Shown piece after piece: positions 1 through 5,513 of a stretch of DNA of 13,498 bases; position 1 is the first letter of the stretch; each line of letters begins with the position of its first letter. A program made the translations under genes and the position numbers. The notes beneath the pieces were generated by a model. The model saw nothing but the letters and a program-made list of their open reading frames with translations. It did not search any database and was not told the origin of the DNA. The stretch is from positions 1 through 13,498 of the forward strand of contig JAKACL010000049.1 of the NCBI GenBank assembly GCA_021821425.1, given 5' to 3'. The DNA is from Pseudomonadota bacterium (GTDB lineage: Bacteria; Pseudomonadota; Gammaproteobacteria; Burkholderiales; Thiobacillaceae).

Positions 1-253
1 TGTCCAGGAAGCGTTCACCAACATCCGCAAGTACGCGCAGGCGCACCGGGTATCCGTGTCACTTCGCACCACGGCAAATACCATCGATCTGACCATCGAG
101 GATGACGGAATCGGCTTCGACCCGAAATCTCCCCGGGTGGCCCGCCACGGGTTGGCCGGCATCAAGCACCGGGTCTTCACCCATGGGGGGCAGCTCGACA
201 TCCATACCGCCCCCGGTGCCGGCGTCAAGCTTCATGTGACCCTGCCTGCCTGA
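1..253 (+). CDS. Sensor histidine kinase, C-terminal ATPase domain (5' partial)
   Basis: The reading frame is open from base 2, so the gene starts before the window; the GTG at 56 is internal. What remains is the end of a HATPase_c domain. The N box is visible as QEAFTNIRKYAQA, with the Glu and Asn that coordinate Mg-ATP. The G1 box is DDGIGFD, and the G2 box is GLAGIKHR. The protein ends about 30 residues after G2, with no receiver or other domain. The N-box style and short end are typical of the NarX/DegS/UhpB (HisKA_3) kinases, which pair with LuxR/NarL-type regulators. The convergent gene at 735-1370 encodes such a regulator, so they may be partners, but this is inferred from family and position. 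The sensor part lies outside the window, so the stimulus cannot be read. Confidence 0.9.
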   Translation, partial: VQEAFTNIRKYAQAHRVSVSLRTTANTIDLTIEDDGIGFDPKSPRVARHGLAGIKHRVFTHGGQLDIHTAPGAGVKLHVTLPA

Positions 254-280
254 CCCTCGCAGTGCGGCTGGCAAGCCCGG

Positions 281-667
281 TCAGGGCGCCCGTTTTTCGC
301 GTGCCGCATCGACGACGTAATCGATCAGCTGGTTGATCTGCAGCGACTTGTCGAAAAAGGCATCCATGCCGATCCGTTCGCAACGTTTGCGCATGGTGGC
401 ATGCGCGTAATTGGTCAGAACCGCCTTGCGCGGCCGGCCATAGCGGGGAGAATCGGTCTGCAATGCGTCCAGCACGCCGATGCCGCTGCCCTGCTTCAGT
501 TCGATATCGATGATCACCAGGTCGACCGGGTTTTCGGCGATCCGGGTCAATGCCTCGCTCTCGCCGTCGGCGCATCCGCAATACTCCACGCCGTCCAGCT
601 CGGTCAGCATGCCGGCGAGCAGTTCCTGCAACAGCGCAGAGTCTTCGATTAAAAATACTTTCAACAT
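281..667 (-). CDS. Stand-alone response regulator receiver (REC) protein
   Basis: The 128-residue protein is a single CheY-like receiver domain without an output domain. It has the acidic pair E8-D9, the phospho-acceptor D54 (VIIDIE), T85 (AVLTNY) and K107 (FFDKS), so all catalytic positions are present. The start at 667 gives MLKVFLIEDS, the standard first strand of a receiver. An in-frame ATG at 685 would add six residues, but an AGGA abuts that ATG, too close for a normal ribosome site, so the start is not certain. It lies 67 bases downstream of the LuxR-type regulator on the same strand and is probably co-transcribed with it. It may act as a phosphate sink or as a protein-binding switch for the nearby kinase. 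Its 3' end faces the kinase gene across a gap of only 27 bases. Confidence 0.88.
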   Translation of the reverse strand: MLKVFLIEDSALLQELLAGMLTELDGVEYCGCADGESEALTRIAENPVDLVIIDIELKQGSGIGVLDALQTDSPRYGRPRKAVLTNYAHATMRKRCERIGMDAFFDKSLQINQLIDYVVDAAREKRAP

Positions 668-734
668 GGAAGCGTCATGGCGCATTCCTTCTTGGAAATT
701 CGCCGCGTTGTGGTTCTGGATTGAACGGGATGAC

Positions 735-1370
735 TTATTCCGTGATGAGTCCGTGTCGTAATGCATACGTCGCCAATTCTGCATTGCTTGTAATACTGAG
801 CTTCTCGGTCACCCGAGAGCGATAGGTACTGATGGTCTTGACGCTCAGGTGCAGCTGTTCGGCAATGTCCGAAACCGACTCGCCGCGCGCCAGTCGCAAG
901 AACACCTGAAGTTCGCGGTCGGACAGGGTTTCATGCAGCACGCCGCTGCGTTCGCCGCTCATTTCATCGGCCAGCAACTCGGCGGTTCGCGCCGACACAT
1001 AGCGCCGGCCGGTCGAGACCATATGGATCGCCCGCAGCAGCTCGTCCCGGTCACAGTCCTTGCAGAGATAGCCATTGGCCCCGTTCTTGATCATCGCGAG
1101 CGCATAGCTTTCCTCGGGAAAACCGCTCAACACCAGCACCCGGGTCTCGGGGTGGCGCTGTCGCACCATGCGCAGGACGTCGACGCCGCTTTTGCCCGGC
1201 AATGAAATGTCGAGCAGAAGGACATCGCACTTCGAGGTGCGCAGTTTATCGAGCGCATCGTCGCCATTGGATGCCTCGAAGCCAATCTCGATGGATGAAT
1301 CTTCGCTCAGCAGCTCGCGAAAACCCGTTCTGACGATCTGGTGATCGTCCACGATAGCAACCTGAATCAT
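735..1370 (-). CDS. LuxR/NarL-family response regulator, GacA/UvrY-like
   Basis: The protein has 211 residues, a normal length for the family. The receiver domain spans roughly residues 1-120, with D8-D9, the phospho-acceptor D54 (LLLDISLPG) and a conserved Lys in YLCKD. The C-terminal LuxR helix-turn-helix spans about 145-205: TLSDRELQVFLRLARGES is the first helix region and SVKTISTYRSRVTEKL the recognition helix, close to that of GacA and UvrY. The start at 1370 is chosen because GGAG lies six bases upstream; the ATG at 1376 would leave no spacing. It probably answers to a histidine kinase such as the one ending at 253. A perfect 16-bp palindrome (1412-1427) lies just upstream, and GacA-box-like dyads occur in the island's control regions. 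Both suggest it regulates this locus, which is inference. Confidence 0.93.
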   Translation of the reverse strand: MIQVAIVDDHQIVRTGFRELLSEDSSIEIGFEASNGDDALDKLRTSKCDVLLLDISLPGKSGVDVLRMVRQRHPETRVLVLSGFPEESYALAMIKNGANGYLCKDCDRDELLRAIHMVSTGRRYVSARTAELLADEMSGERSGVLHETLSDRELQVFLRLARGESVSDIAEQLHLSVKTISTYRSRVTEKLSITSNAELATYALRHGLITE

Positions 1371-1411
1371 GTGCATCTCCAGCCAATCCGGTGGGGTCCG
1401 ATTTTAGCACC

Positions 1412-1427
1412 GGGACGCTAGCGTCCC
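1412..1427. repeat. Perfect 16-bp palindrome upstream of the LuxR-type regulator
   Basis: GGGACGCTAGCGTCCC is a perfect 16-bp palindrome that includes the TAG stop codon of the DUF1328 gene and lies 42 bases before the regulator's start codon. As RNA it could fold into a short stem with a loop of about six bases, but no U-tract follows it on the minus strand, so it is a poor intrinsic terminator. An operator for a dimeric regulator is the other possibility. Confidence 0.45.
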
Positions 1428-1582
1428 TTGAGCAGGTTCACGACGAACGTGGCAATTGCAATCACCAGAAACACAACGAACAGGATCTTGGCAATGCCGG
1501 CAGCGCCTGCCGCCAGGCCCGAGAAACCCAGCACGGCGGCAATGATGGCGATGATAAAAAAAACAAGCGCGTAGTACAGCAT
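1418..1582 (-). CDS. DUF1328 family small membrane protein
   Basis: A 54-residue, very hydrophobic protein beginning [19 protein letters not shown] and ending NLLKGR. It contains two membrane-spanning segments, about residues 3-23 and 31-49, joined by a Gly/Ala-rich turn (GLAAGAAG). Sequence and length match the DUF1328 (YtjA-like) family of inner-membrane peptides, often found beside CsbD, BON and other stress genes; the molecular function is unknown. The start at 1582 is supported by AAGGAG seven bases upstream. A longer in-frame version starting at 1669 would add 29 residues lacking family resemblance and is rejected. The gene lies 47 bases upstream of the LuxR-type regulator on the same strand and may be transcribed with it. 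Confidence 0.9.
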   Translation of the reverse strand: MLYYALVFFIIAIIAAVLGFSGLAAGAAGIAKILFVVFLVIAIATFVVNLLKGR

Positions 1583-1733
1583 GCAGATCTCCTTGAAAAA
1601 TGGCCACGCTCGATACGCAACCGGCAAACAACGGATAAAGCACAAATGCTGGGCATGACACAGGGGCACGGCAGCAATTGATTACAGCGTAAACGCCCGA
1701 CATTCCGTCACCATCAGCCACCGACGAGTTTTT

Positions 1734-1751
1734 TGTCGGACATTGCCTACA
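1734..1751 (+). promoter_or_regulatory. GacA-box-like dyad TGTCGG-N6-CCTACA (best copy)
   Basis: TGTCGG-ACATTG-CCTACA is an 18-bp inverted repeat with one mismatch between half-sites. Half-site length and spacing are those of the GacA/UvrY upstream activating box TGTAAG-N6-CTTACA. It reads toward the DUF883 operon, 316 bases upstream of its start codon. It shares TCGGACAT-N2-CCTACA with the site at 5380-5397 upstream of the cytochrome pair. Assignment to the local LuxR-type regulator is inference. Confidence 0.45.
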
Positions 1752-1837
1752 GCTTCCGCGTCGCCCGGCGTTCTTCGGGATGCGACCCGATCGCTCAGCA
1801 AGGCCAAAGCATCTTCACCCAGCCTGCGCTTTTTTTC

Positions 1838-1855
1838 TGTAGGACAGCGCCTCGA
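1838..1855 (-). promoter_or_regulatory. CCTACA dyad copy facing the DUF1328 gene
   Basis: Read on the minus strand this is TCGAGG-CGCTGT-CCTACA; four of six bases of the left half match the complement of the right half. It is the only copy in this control region on the minus strand, pointing at the DUF1328/regulator group whose first start codon is at 1582. Confidence 0.35.
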
Positions 1856-1915
1856 TACGATCAGCCACACGGTACGGAGTCATCACATCGTCGCGGCATG
1901 ACGTCGCCACGCCTG

Positions 1916-1933
1916 TGTCAGAGGCCGCCTACA
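1916..1933 (+). promoter_or_regulatory. CCTACA dyad copy facing the DUF883 operon
   Basis: TGTCAG-AGGCCG-CCTACA has the same 18-base span as the copy at 1734-1751 and matches it at 13 of 18 positions (TGTC, GA and GCCTACA). It reads toward the DUF883 gene, 134 bases upstream of the start codon. A bare CCTACA follows at 1976-1981, without a recognisable left half. Confidence 0.38.
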
Positions 1934-2013
1934 TCCGATCAACGCATTTGCGGACAGCTTGATGCGTCTCCGTCCCCTACAGTCCACTGATTGCGCTGAC
2001 TAAGCTGTTTCCA

Positions 2014-2037
2014 TGTCGGCGGCGCTCGCTGCCGACA
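2014..2037. repeat. Inverted repeat in the DUF883 leader
   Basis: TGTCGGC (2014-2020) and GCCGACA (2031-2037) form a perfect 7-bp stem with a 10-base loop, 30 bases before the DUF883 start codon. A run of five T follows only after 13 further bases, so it is not a standard terminator. It may be an operator or a leader-RNA hairpin. Confidence 0.4.
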
Positions 2038-2067
2038 CCCAACCCTGTCATTTTTGGAGAATCTCAA

Positions 2068-2364
2068 ATGGAAACGATGCCCAACGCAAAATACCCTTCC
2101 CCCACCGGCAGCGAGAGCACGGCGGCCGAGCATGCACGCCGTTCGCTCGAAGAAGCGCGCGCAGGCGCCGAGGACCTCGCGGCCCATGGCAGCGAGGCGA
2201 TCCATAAAGGCGCGGCCCGTGCGCGTGAGGCCATTTCCCATACCACGGATCAGGCGGCCCATTACGTCCAGGAGCAGCCGCTGAAATCGCTGATGATGGC
2301 CGCGGCGGCCGGTGCGGCCATCGCAATGCTGGCCGGCGCGATCGGCAAGCACCGCCATCATTGA
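2068..2364 (+). CDS. DUF883 (ElaB/YqjD/YgaM-like) membrane-anchored stress protein
   Basis: The 98-residue protein has a hydrophilic, Ala/Glu/Arg-rich helical N-terminal part (about residues 18-68, likely amphipathic coiled coil) followed by a single C-terminal membrane helix (about 72-93) and a short basic tail, GKHRHH. This is the layout of the ElaB/YqjD/YgaM family, whose E. coli members are tail-anchored inner-membrane proteins induced in stationary phase and able to bind ribosomes. The start at 2068 is supported by GGAG eight to nine bases upstream. It is the first gene of a probable five-gene operon and follows the control region with several GacA-box-like sites. The next two genes resemble the E. 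coli yqjD-yqjE order, which supports the call. Confidence 0.88.
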   Translation: METMPNAKYPSPTGSESTAAEHARRSLEEARAGAEDLAAHGSEAIHKGAARAREAISHTTDQAAHYVQEQPLKSLMMAAAAGAAIAMLAGAIGKHRHH

Positions 2365-2396
2365 ACCGTCCGTTCAAGACGAGGCGCCGTTAATCC

Positions 2397-2777
2397 ATGC
2401 TGCCCCCCCTGCTCCGTGTGCTGCTGAGCGAACCCGGTCTGCTGCACACCTACGCCAGCGCTTATGGCGAGCTCATTCACGAAGATGCATCGTCTTGGTG
2501 GACGTCAAAAAAACGACGGCTCGGTTATTCGCTGGCGTTGGCAGGCTGCGGACTCCTGGCTGTCCTGTTCATCGGAGTCGCGCTGATGCTCTACGCGGTC
2601 ACCGAAAACGGACACTGGTTGCTGTGGGTGGTCCCTGCGCTTCCCGTCGTGGGAGCGCTCTCAGCATGGTGGCTGCTCATGCACATCCCTCGCGAGCACG
2701 CTTCGTTTCTACGCGTGCGTGAACAGATCACGCAGGACATGAAGTTACTGGAAACGGATTTGCGGAGACCAGAATGA
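2397..2777 (+). CDS. YqjE/phage-holin-superfamily membrane protein
   Basis: A 126-residue protein with two membrane segments, about residues 43-67 and 73-95, flanked by a basic stretch (KKRRLG) before the first and a charged C-terminal region (about 98-126) after the second. The arrangement fits the YqjE-like group of the phage holin superfamily III, although no lysis role is expected here. It lies 32 bases after the DUF883 gene, in the same relative position as yqjE after yqjD in enterobacteria. Its stop overlaps the start of the next gene in an ATGA, indicating translational coupling. The ribosome site is weak: GAGG lies about 12 bases upstream. The family call rests on size, topology and position. 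Confidence 0.75.
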   Translation: MLPPLLRVLLSEPGLLHTYASAYGELIHEDASSWWTSKKRRLGYSLALAGCGLLAVLFIGVALMLYAVTENGHWLLWVVPALPVVGALSAWWLLMHIPREHASFLRVREQITQDMKLLETDLRRPE

Positions 2778-3190
2778 TGAATGCAGAACAACAATCAGAA
2801 ACACACACGAATACGCCCGCAGCGGACGCCTCCGCTGCGGACACGGCAACCGATGCCGAAACTCGGCTGCAACTGAAACGCGAGGCCGTACGCCTGCGCC
2901 TGGCACAGCAACAGGACGACGCACTCGGACAAATCGGCGTGATCGCGCGCATGGCCGTCCCCCTCGCGCGCCAGATGGTGCGTCAGCATCCCTATGCCAC
3001 CTTGTCCGGCGCAGCGTTGATCGGGGCCTGGCTGGTCCACGGAAAACCCTGGCGCGCGCTGGGGGGATCCGTGCTGGCCGGCTTGCTGGCACGCCAGGCG
3101 CTGGCCTATTCCCTGTCCTCCGGGAGTCAGCTGTTCAGGCATCTGGTCTCCAGCGACCGCTCCCGCGCGGCGTCGGATCGCTCGCTGTAG
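2774..3190 (+). CDS. Small membrane protein of unknown function, DUF883-like C-terminal half
   Basis: A 138-residue protein that I do not recognise as a named family. Residues 1-30 are Thr/Ala/Asp-rich and probably disordered, 30-50 form a charged helix, and two hydrophobic stretches follow at about 72-88 and 95-113. The segment VRQHPYATLSGAALIGAWLV resembles the C-terminal segment of the DUF883 protein two genes upstream (VQEQPLKSLMMAAAAGA), with a Pro at the membrane entry and small residues in the helix, so it may be a diverged relative. It takes the place that yqjK holds in the E. coli yqjDEK cluster, but I see no clear sequence likeness. The start overlaps the stop of the preceding gene by four bases, which fixes the frame and suggests coupled translation. 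Confidence 0.75.
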   Translation: MMNAEQQSETHTNTPAADASAADTATDAETRLQLKREAVRLRLAQQQDDALGQIGVIARMAVPLARQMVRQHPYATLSGAALIGAWLVHGKPWRALGGSVLAGLLARQALAYSLSSGSQLFRHLVSSDRSRAASDRSL

Positions 3191-3209
3191 ACCGCAGGCA
3201 TCGTCACCC

Positions 3210-4676
3210 ATGCAGAGCACATGCGTCACCGCGAACGCGTTCTCCCTCCACGCCGCCCCGAAGGGCAGCCCCACGCTGAGCTTTGCCGGCGTGCTGAGAT
3301 TCTTCGCTGCCTGCGGGATCCTCCCGCTTGCGGCGTGCGCCACGCTGCCCGACACCAGCCGGATCGATCCGCCTGCGCGTGCCGCGCCGGTGAAATTCGA
3401 GACCGCGCGCGGGCCGGTTCCGACAGGCACCAGCTCAGCCATCCTGAAGAACCTCAAAAGCGAATCCGGCTCCCGCGACATCCTGCAGAAACACCTTGCC
3501 CTGGAAGAGGCGATCAATCGCGACAGCCCCCTGGTGCTGGGCAACCGGGCCCTGCTGCTGCAGGATGGCCCCGCCACCTACGAAGCCATGTTTTCCGCCA
3601 TCCGGAAGGCGCGCGATCACATCAACCTGGAAACCTACATCTTCGAGGATGGCGAGATCGGCTCCCGCTTCGCTGCGCTGCTGCTGGAAAAGCAGGCGGC
3701 AGGGGTTCAGGTCAACCTGATCTACGACAGCGTGGGCAACCTCACCACCCCGACGGAATTCTTTGAGCGCCTGCGCGCCGGCGGCATCCAGCTGCTTGAG
3801 TTCAATCCGGTCAACCCGGCCAAGCTGCGCAAGAACAAGGCATGGCTGCTGAATAACCGCGACCACCGTAAATTACTGGTCATCGACGGCAAGATCGCTT
3901 TTCTGGGCGGCATCAACATCAGCGAGTCCTACTCGAACGGCTCCTTCTCACGCCCCCGCAAAGGCAAAAAAGGGACTCCGCCGGAGGCCGGCTGGCGCGA
4001 CACCCATCTGCAGATCGAGGGGCCGGTGGTGGCCGAGCTCCAGAAATACTTCCTCGATACCTGGGCCCGACAACACGGACCCGAACTGGTCAGCCGAACC
4101 TACTTTCCTCCGCTCGGCAAACGCGGCGACGAAATCATCCGCGCCATCGGCAGCACGGCCGAGGATGACGACAGTCCGATTTACCTGACCCTGCTGTCGG
4201 CCATCGACCACGCCGAACGCAACATCCACATCACCAATGCCTATTTCGTGCCCGACCCGCAGCTGAGGCAGGCGCTGGCGCGCGCCGCCCAGCGCGGCGT
4301 CGACGTGCAGATCGTGCTGCCCGGAAAAACCGATTCGTGGGCCGTGTTCCACGCCGGCCGCTCGCATTACGACGAATTGCTCGAGGCCGGCGTCAAGCTT
4401 TACGAGCGCGGCGACACCATCCTGCATTCCAAGACGGCGTCGATCGACGGTGTCTGGTCCACCGTCGGTTCAACCAATCTGGACTGGCGCAGCTTTCTGC
4501 ACAACGACGAACTCAACGCCATCATCCTGGGCGCCGATTTTGCGCATCAGATGAATGCCATGTTCGTCCGCGACCGTGCTGCCGCCAAAACCATCGACCC
4601 GGAGGCATGGAAACGCCGCTCGCCGCTGTTGCGGATTCAGGAATGGCTGGCGCGACGTTTTGAATACTGGCTCTAG
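3210..4676 (+). CDS. Phospholipase D family cardiolipin-synthase-like lipoprotein
   Basis: The 488-residue protein has two HKD catalytic motifs, the hallmark of cardiolipin synthases: H219-x-K221-x4-D226 followed by GGIN, and H406-x-K408-x4-D413 followed by GSTN. Both are intact. Such enzymes join phosphatidylglycerol with a second phospholipid to make cardiolipin. The N-terminus carries a lipobox, LPLAAC, with the lipidated Cys at residue 43, unusual for Cls enzymes. With the ATG at 3210 the signal peptide would be rather long; a GTG at 3291 would give MLRFFAACGILPLAAC, a more typical lipoprotein signal, so the true start may be 3291. Neither start has a strong ribosome site. It follows the small membrane protein by 19 bases within the operon, suggesting stress-linked membrane remodelling. 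ClsA, ClsB or ClsC cannot be separated with certainty. Confidence 0.9.
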   Translation: MQSTCVTANAFSLHAAPKGSPTLSFAGVLRFFAACGILPLAACATLPDTSRIDPPARAAPVKFETARGPVPTGTSSAILKNLKSESGSRDILQKHLALEEAINRDSPLVLGNRALLLQDGPATYEAMFSAIRKARDHINLETYIFEDGEIGSRFAALLLEKQAAGVQVNLIYDSVGNLTTPTEFFERLRAGGIQLLEFNPVNPAKLRKNKAWLLNNRDHRKLLVIDGKIAFLGGINISESYSNGSFSRPRKGKKGTPPEAGWRDTHLQIEGPVVAELQKYFLDTWARQHGPELVSRTYFPPLGKRGDEIIRAIGSTAEDDDSPIYLTLLSAIDHAERNIHITNAYFVPDPQLRQALARAAQRGVDVQIVLPGKTDSWAVFHAGRSHYDELLEAGVKLYERGDTILHSKTASIDGVWSTVGSTNLDWRSFLHNDELNAIILGADFAHQMNAMFVRDRAAAKTIDPEAWKRRSPLLRIQEWLARRFEYWL

Positions 4677-4744
4677 CGTACGCGCACGCAGGCCCCAGCA
4701 ATGCTTTATCACCAGGATCCCTCACCCCAGAAAGGAGAGCGTGC

Positions 4745-5320
4745 ATGAAAACCCTGATCGTCGGACACTACGATTTGCAGGAAGAGGCGGAAATCGCGGC
4801 GCGGGATGTCATGCGCGCCGGATTTTCCGGTAAGGAGATGAGCCTGTTCTACCTCAATCCGCAAGGCCAGCACGCGCTGCACCCGCTGGGCGGCGATGAG
4901 GACGAGTCGCCCGGCACGCACGACGCCCAGTCCGGCGCCGTGCGCGGTGCGGCCGGCGGCGCAGGTGCCGGTGCCCTGGTCGGTGCCGCCACGATACCCG
5001 TTCTGGGCCCGGCGGGTCCGATACTCGGCGCCGCGATAGGCGCTTACACCGGTTCGCTGGTCGGCGCACTGAACAAAATGGAAGAAGAGCCGGAGACGGA
5101 CGCCGATCCCGCGCGAAGCCAGGCCGCGTCAGACGCCGACGTCGCGCCCCGCAAGTCGGGCTACATGCTGGCGGTGGCCGTCAACACCCCGATGGAACGC
5201 AAGTACGCAATCGAGATTCTGGGCGAGCGTGCGCGGTTGCTGGAAGAAGCGGAAGGCACGCTTCAAAACGGGGAGTGGATCGACTTCGATCCGATTGCAC
5301 CCTGCAAGGTCATCCGCTGA
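4745..5320 (+). CDS. Glycine-zipper protein with alpha/beta end domains, function unknown
   Basis: A 191-residue protein in three parts. Residues 1-40 (MKTLIVGHYD then a helix and FYLNP) look like a beta-alpha-beta unit. Residues 63-110 are a glycine-zipper region with GxxxG-type spacing (GAAGGAGAGALVG, GPAGPILGAAIGAYTGSLVGAL), likely membrane-inserted. A linker rich in Asp/Glu/Ala leads to a second alpha/beta unit, about 139-190 (GYMLAVAVN then a helix and DFDPI). The two ends may fold together as in small stress-protein domains, but I do not recognise a named family. The start is well supported by AAAGGAG seven bases upstream. It follows the cardiolipin-synthase-like gene by 68 bases and is probably the last gene of the operon. 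The protein at 11804-12355 has the same arrangement. Confidence 0.8.
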   Translation: MKTLIVGHYDLQEEAEIAARDVMRAGFSGKEMSLFYLNPQGQHALHPLGGDEDESPGTHDAQSGAVRGAAGGAGAGALVGAATIPVLGPAGPILGAAIGAYTGSLVGALNKMEEEPETDADPARSQAASDADVAPRKSGYMLAVAVNTPMERKYAIEILGERARLLEEAEGTLQNGEWIDFDPIAPCKVIR

Positions 5321-5379
5321 GGTTGCGAACGCACAGCCGTCGCGCGCTCCAGGTCTTCCGGAGCACCGTATCCCCAAGT

Positions 5380-5397
5380 CTTCGGACATGTCCTACA
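5380..5397 (+). promoter_or_regulatory. CCTACA dyad copy upstream of the cytochrome pair
   Basis: CTTCGG-ACATGT-CCTACA shares TCGGACAT-N2-CCTACA with the site at 1734-1751, 14 identical bases at the same spacing. It reads toward the cytochrome genes, 116 bases before the chosen start, and is followed after three bases by a perfect inverted repeat. Confidence 0.42.
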
Positions 5398-5400
5398 CTC

Positions 5401-5426
5401 GCTTGCAGTCACGGCTGACTGCAAGC
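5401..5426. repeat. Perfect 10-bp inverted repeat upstream of the cytochrome pair
   Basis: GCTTGCAGTC (5401-5410) and GACTGCAAGC (5417-5426) are exact reverse complements with the 6-base loop ACGGCT. No T-run follows, so a simple terminator for the upstream operon is unlikely. The size suits an operator for a dimeric regulator, or an RNA hairpin in the leader of the cytochrome transcript. Confidence 0.6.
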
Positions 5427-5513
5427 CACGGTTCGCCAGCCTATGCTGAAATCATGAAACCGGGGTCAAAACACGGCGTGATGCATTTTTCGACCCAATG
5501 CCACGAGGATGCC

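Larger units (their letters stand above)
1583..2067. promoter_or_regulatory. Divergent control region between DUF1328 and DUF883 genes
   Basis: These 485 bases hold no credible gene. They separate two divergent stress genes and must carry both promoters. The hexamer CCTACA occurs four times in about 240 bases, three on the plus strand (1746-1751, 1928-1933, 1976-1981) and one on the minus strand (1838-1843). Three copies sit in imperfect 18-bp dyads listed separately. Short inverted repeats follow some copies, for example GTCGC at 1760-1764 with GCGAC at 1782-1786, and ACGCAT at 1942-1947 with ATGCGT at 1962-1967. A further inverted repeat, TGTCGGC with GCCGACA, lies at 2014-2037. I could not identify -35/-10 elements with confidence. 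Confidence 0.7.

Noticed and set aside
1720..1739. CCGAC / GTCGG hairpin with a T-rich loop as a terminator
   Set aside because: The T-run lies in the loop rather than after the stem, the stem is only 5 bp, and no gene ends just upstream on the plus strand.
1733..1990. An 85-codon open frame on the plus strand in the control region
   Set aside because: Its product is Ser/Pro/Arg-rich without domain or convincing ribosome site, and it overlaps the repeated CCTACA sites. A minus-strand frame at 1682-1870 is equally unconvincing.
2397..2777. A phage lysis holin, suggesting a prophage remnant
   Set aside because: The protein is holin-like only in topology. It sits in a yqjD-yqjE-like order, with no endolysin, tail, integrase or attachment-site signs nearby.
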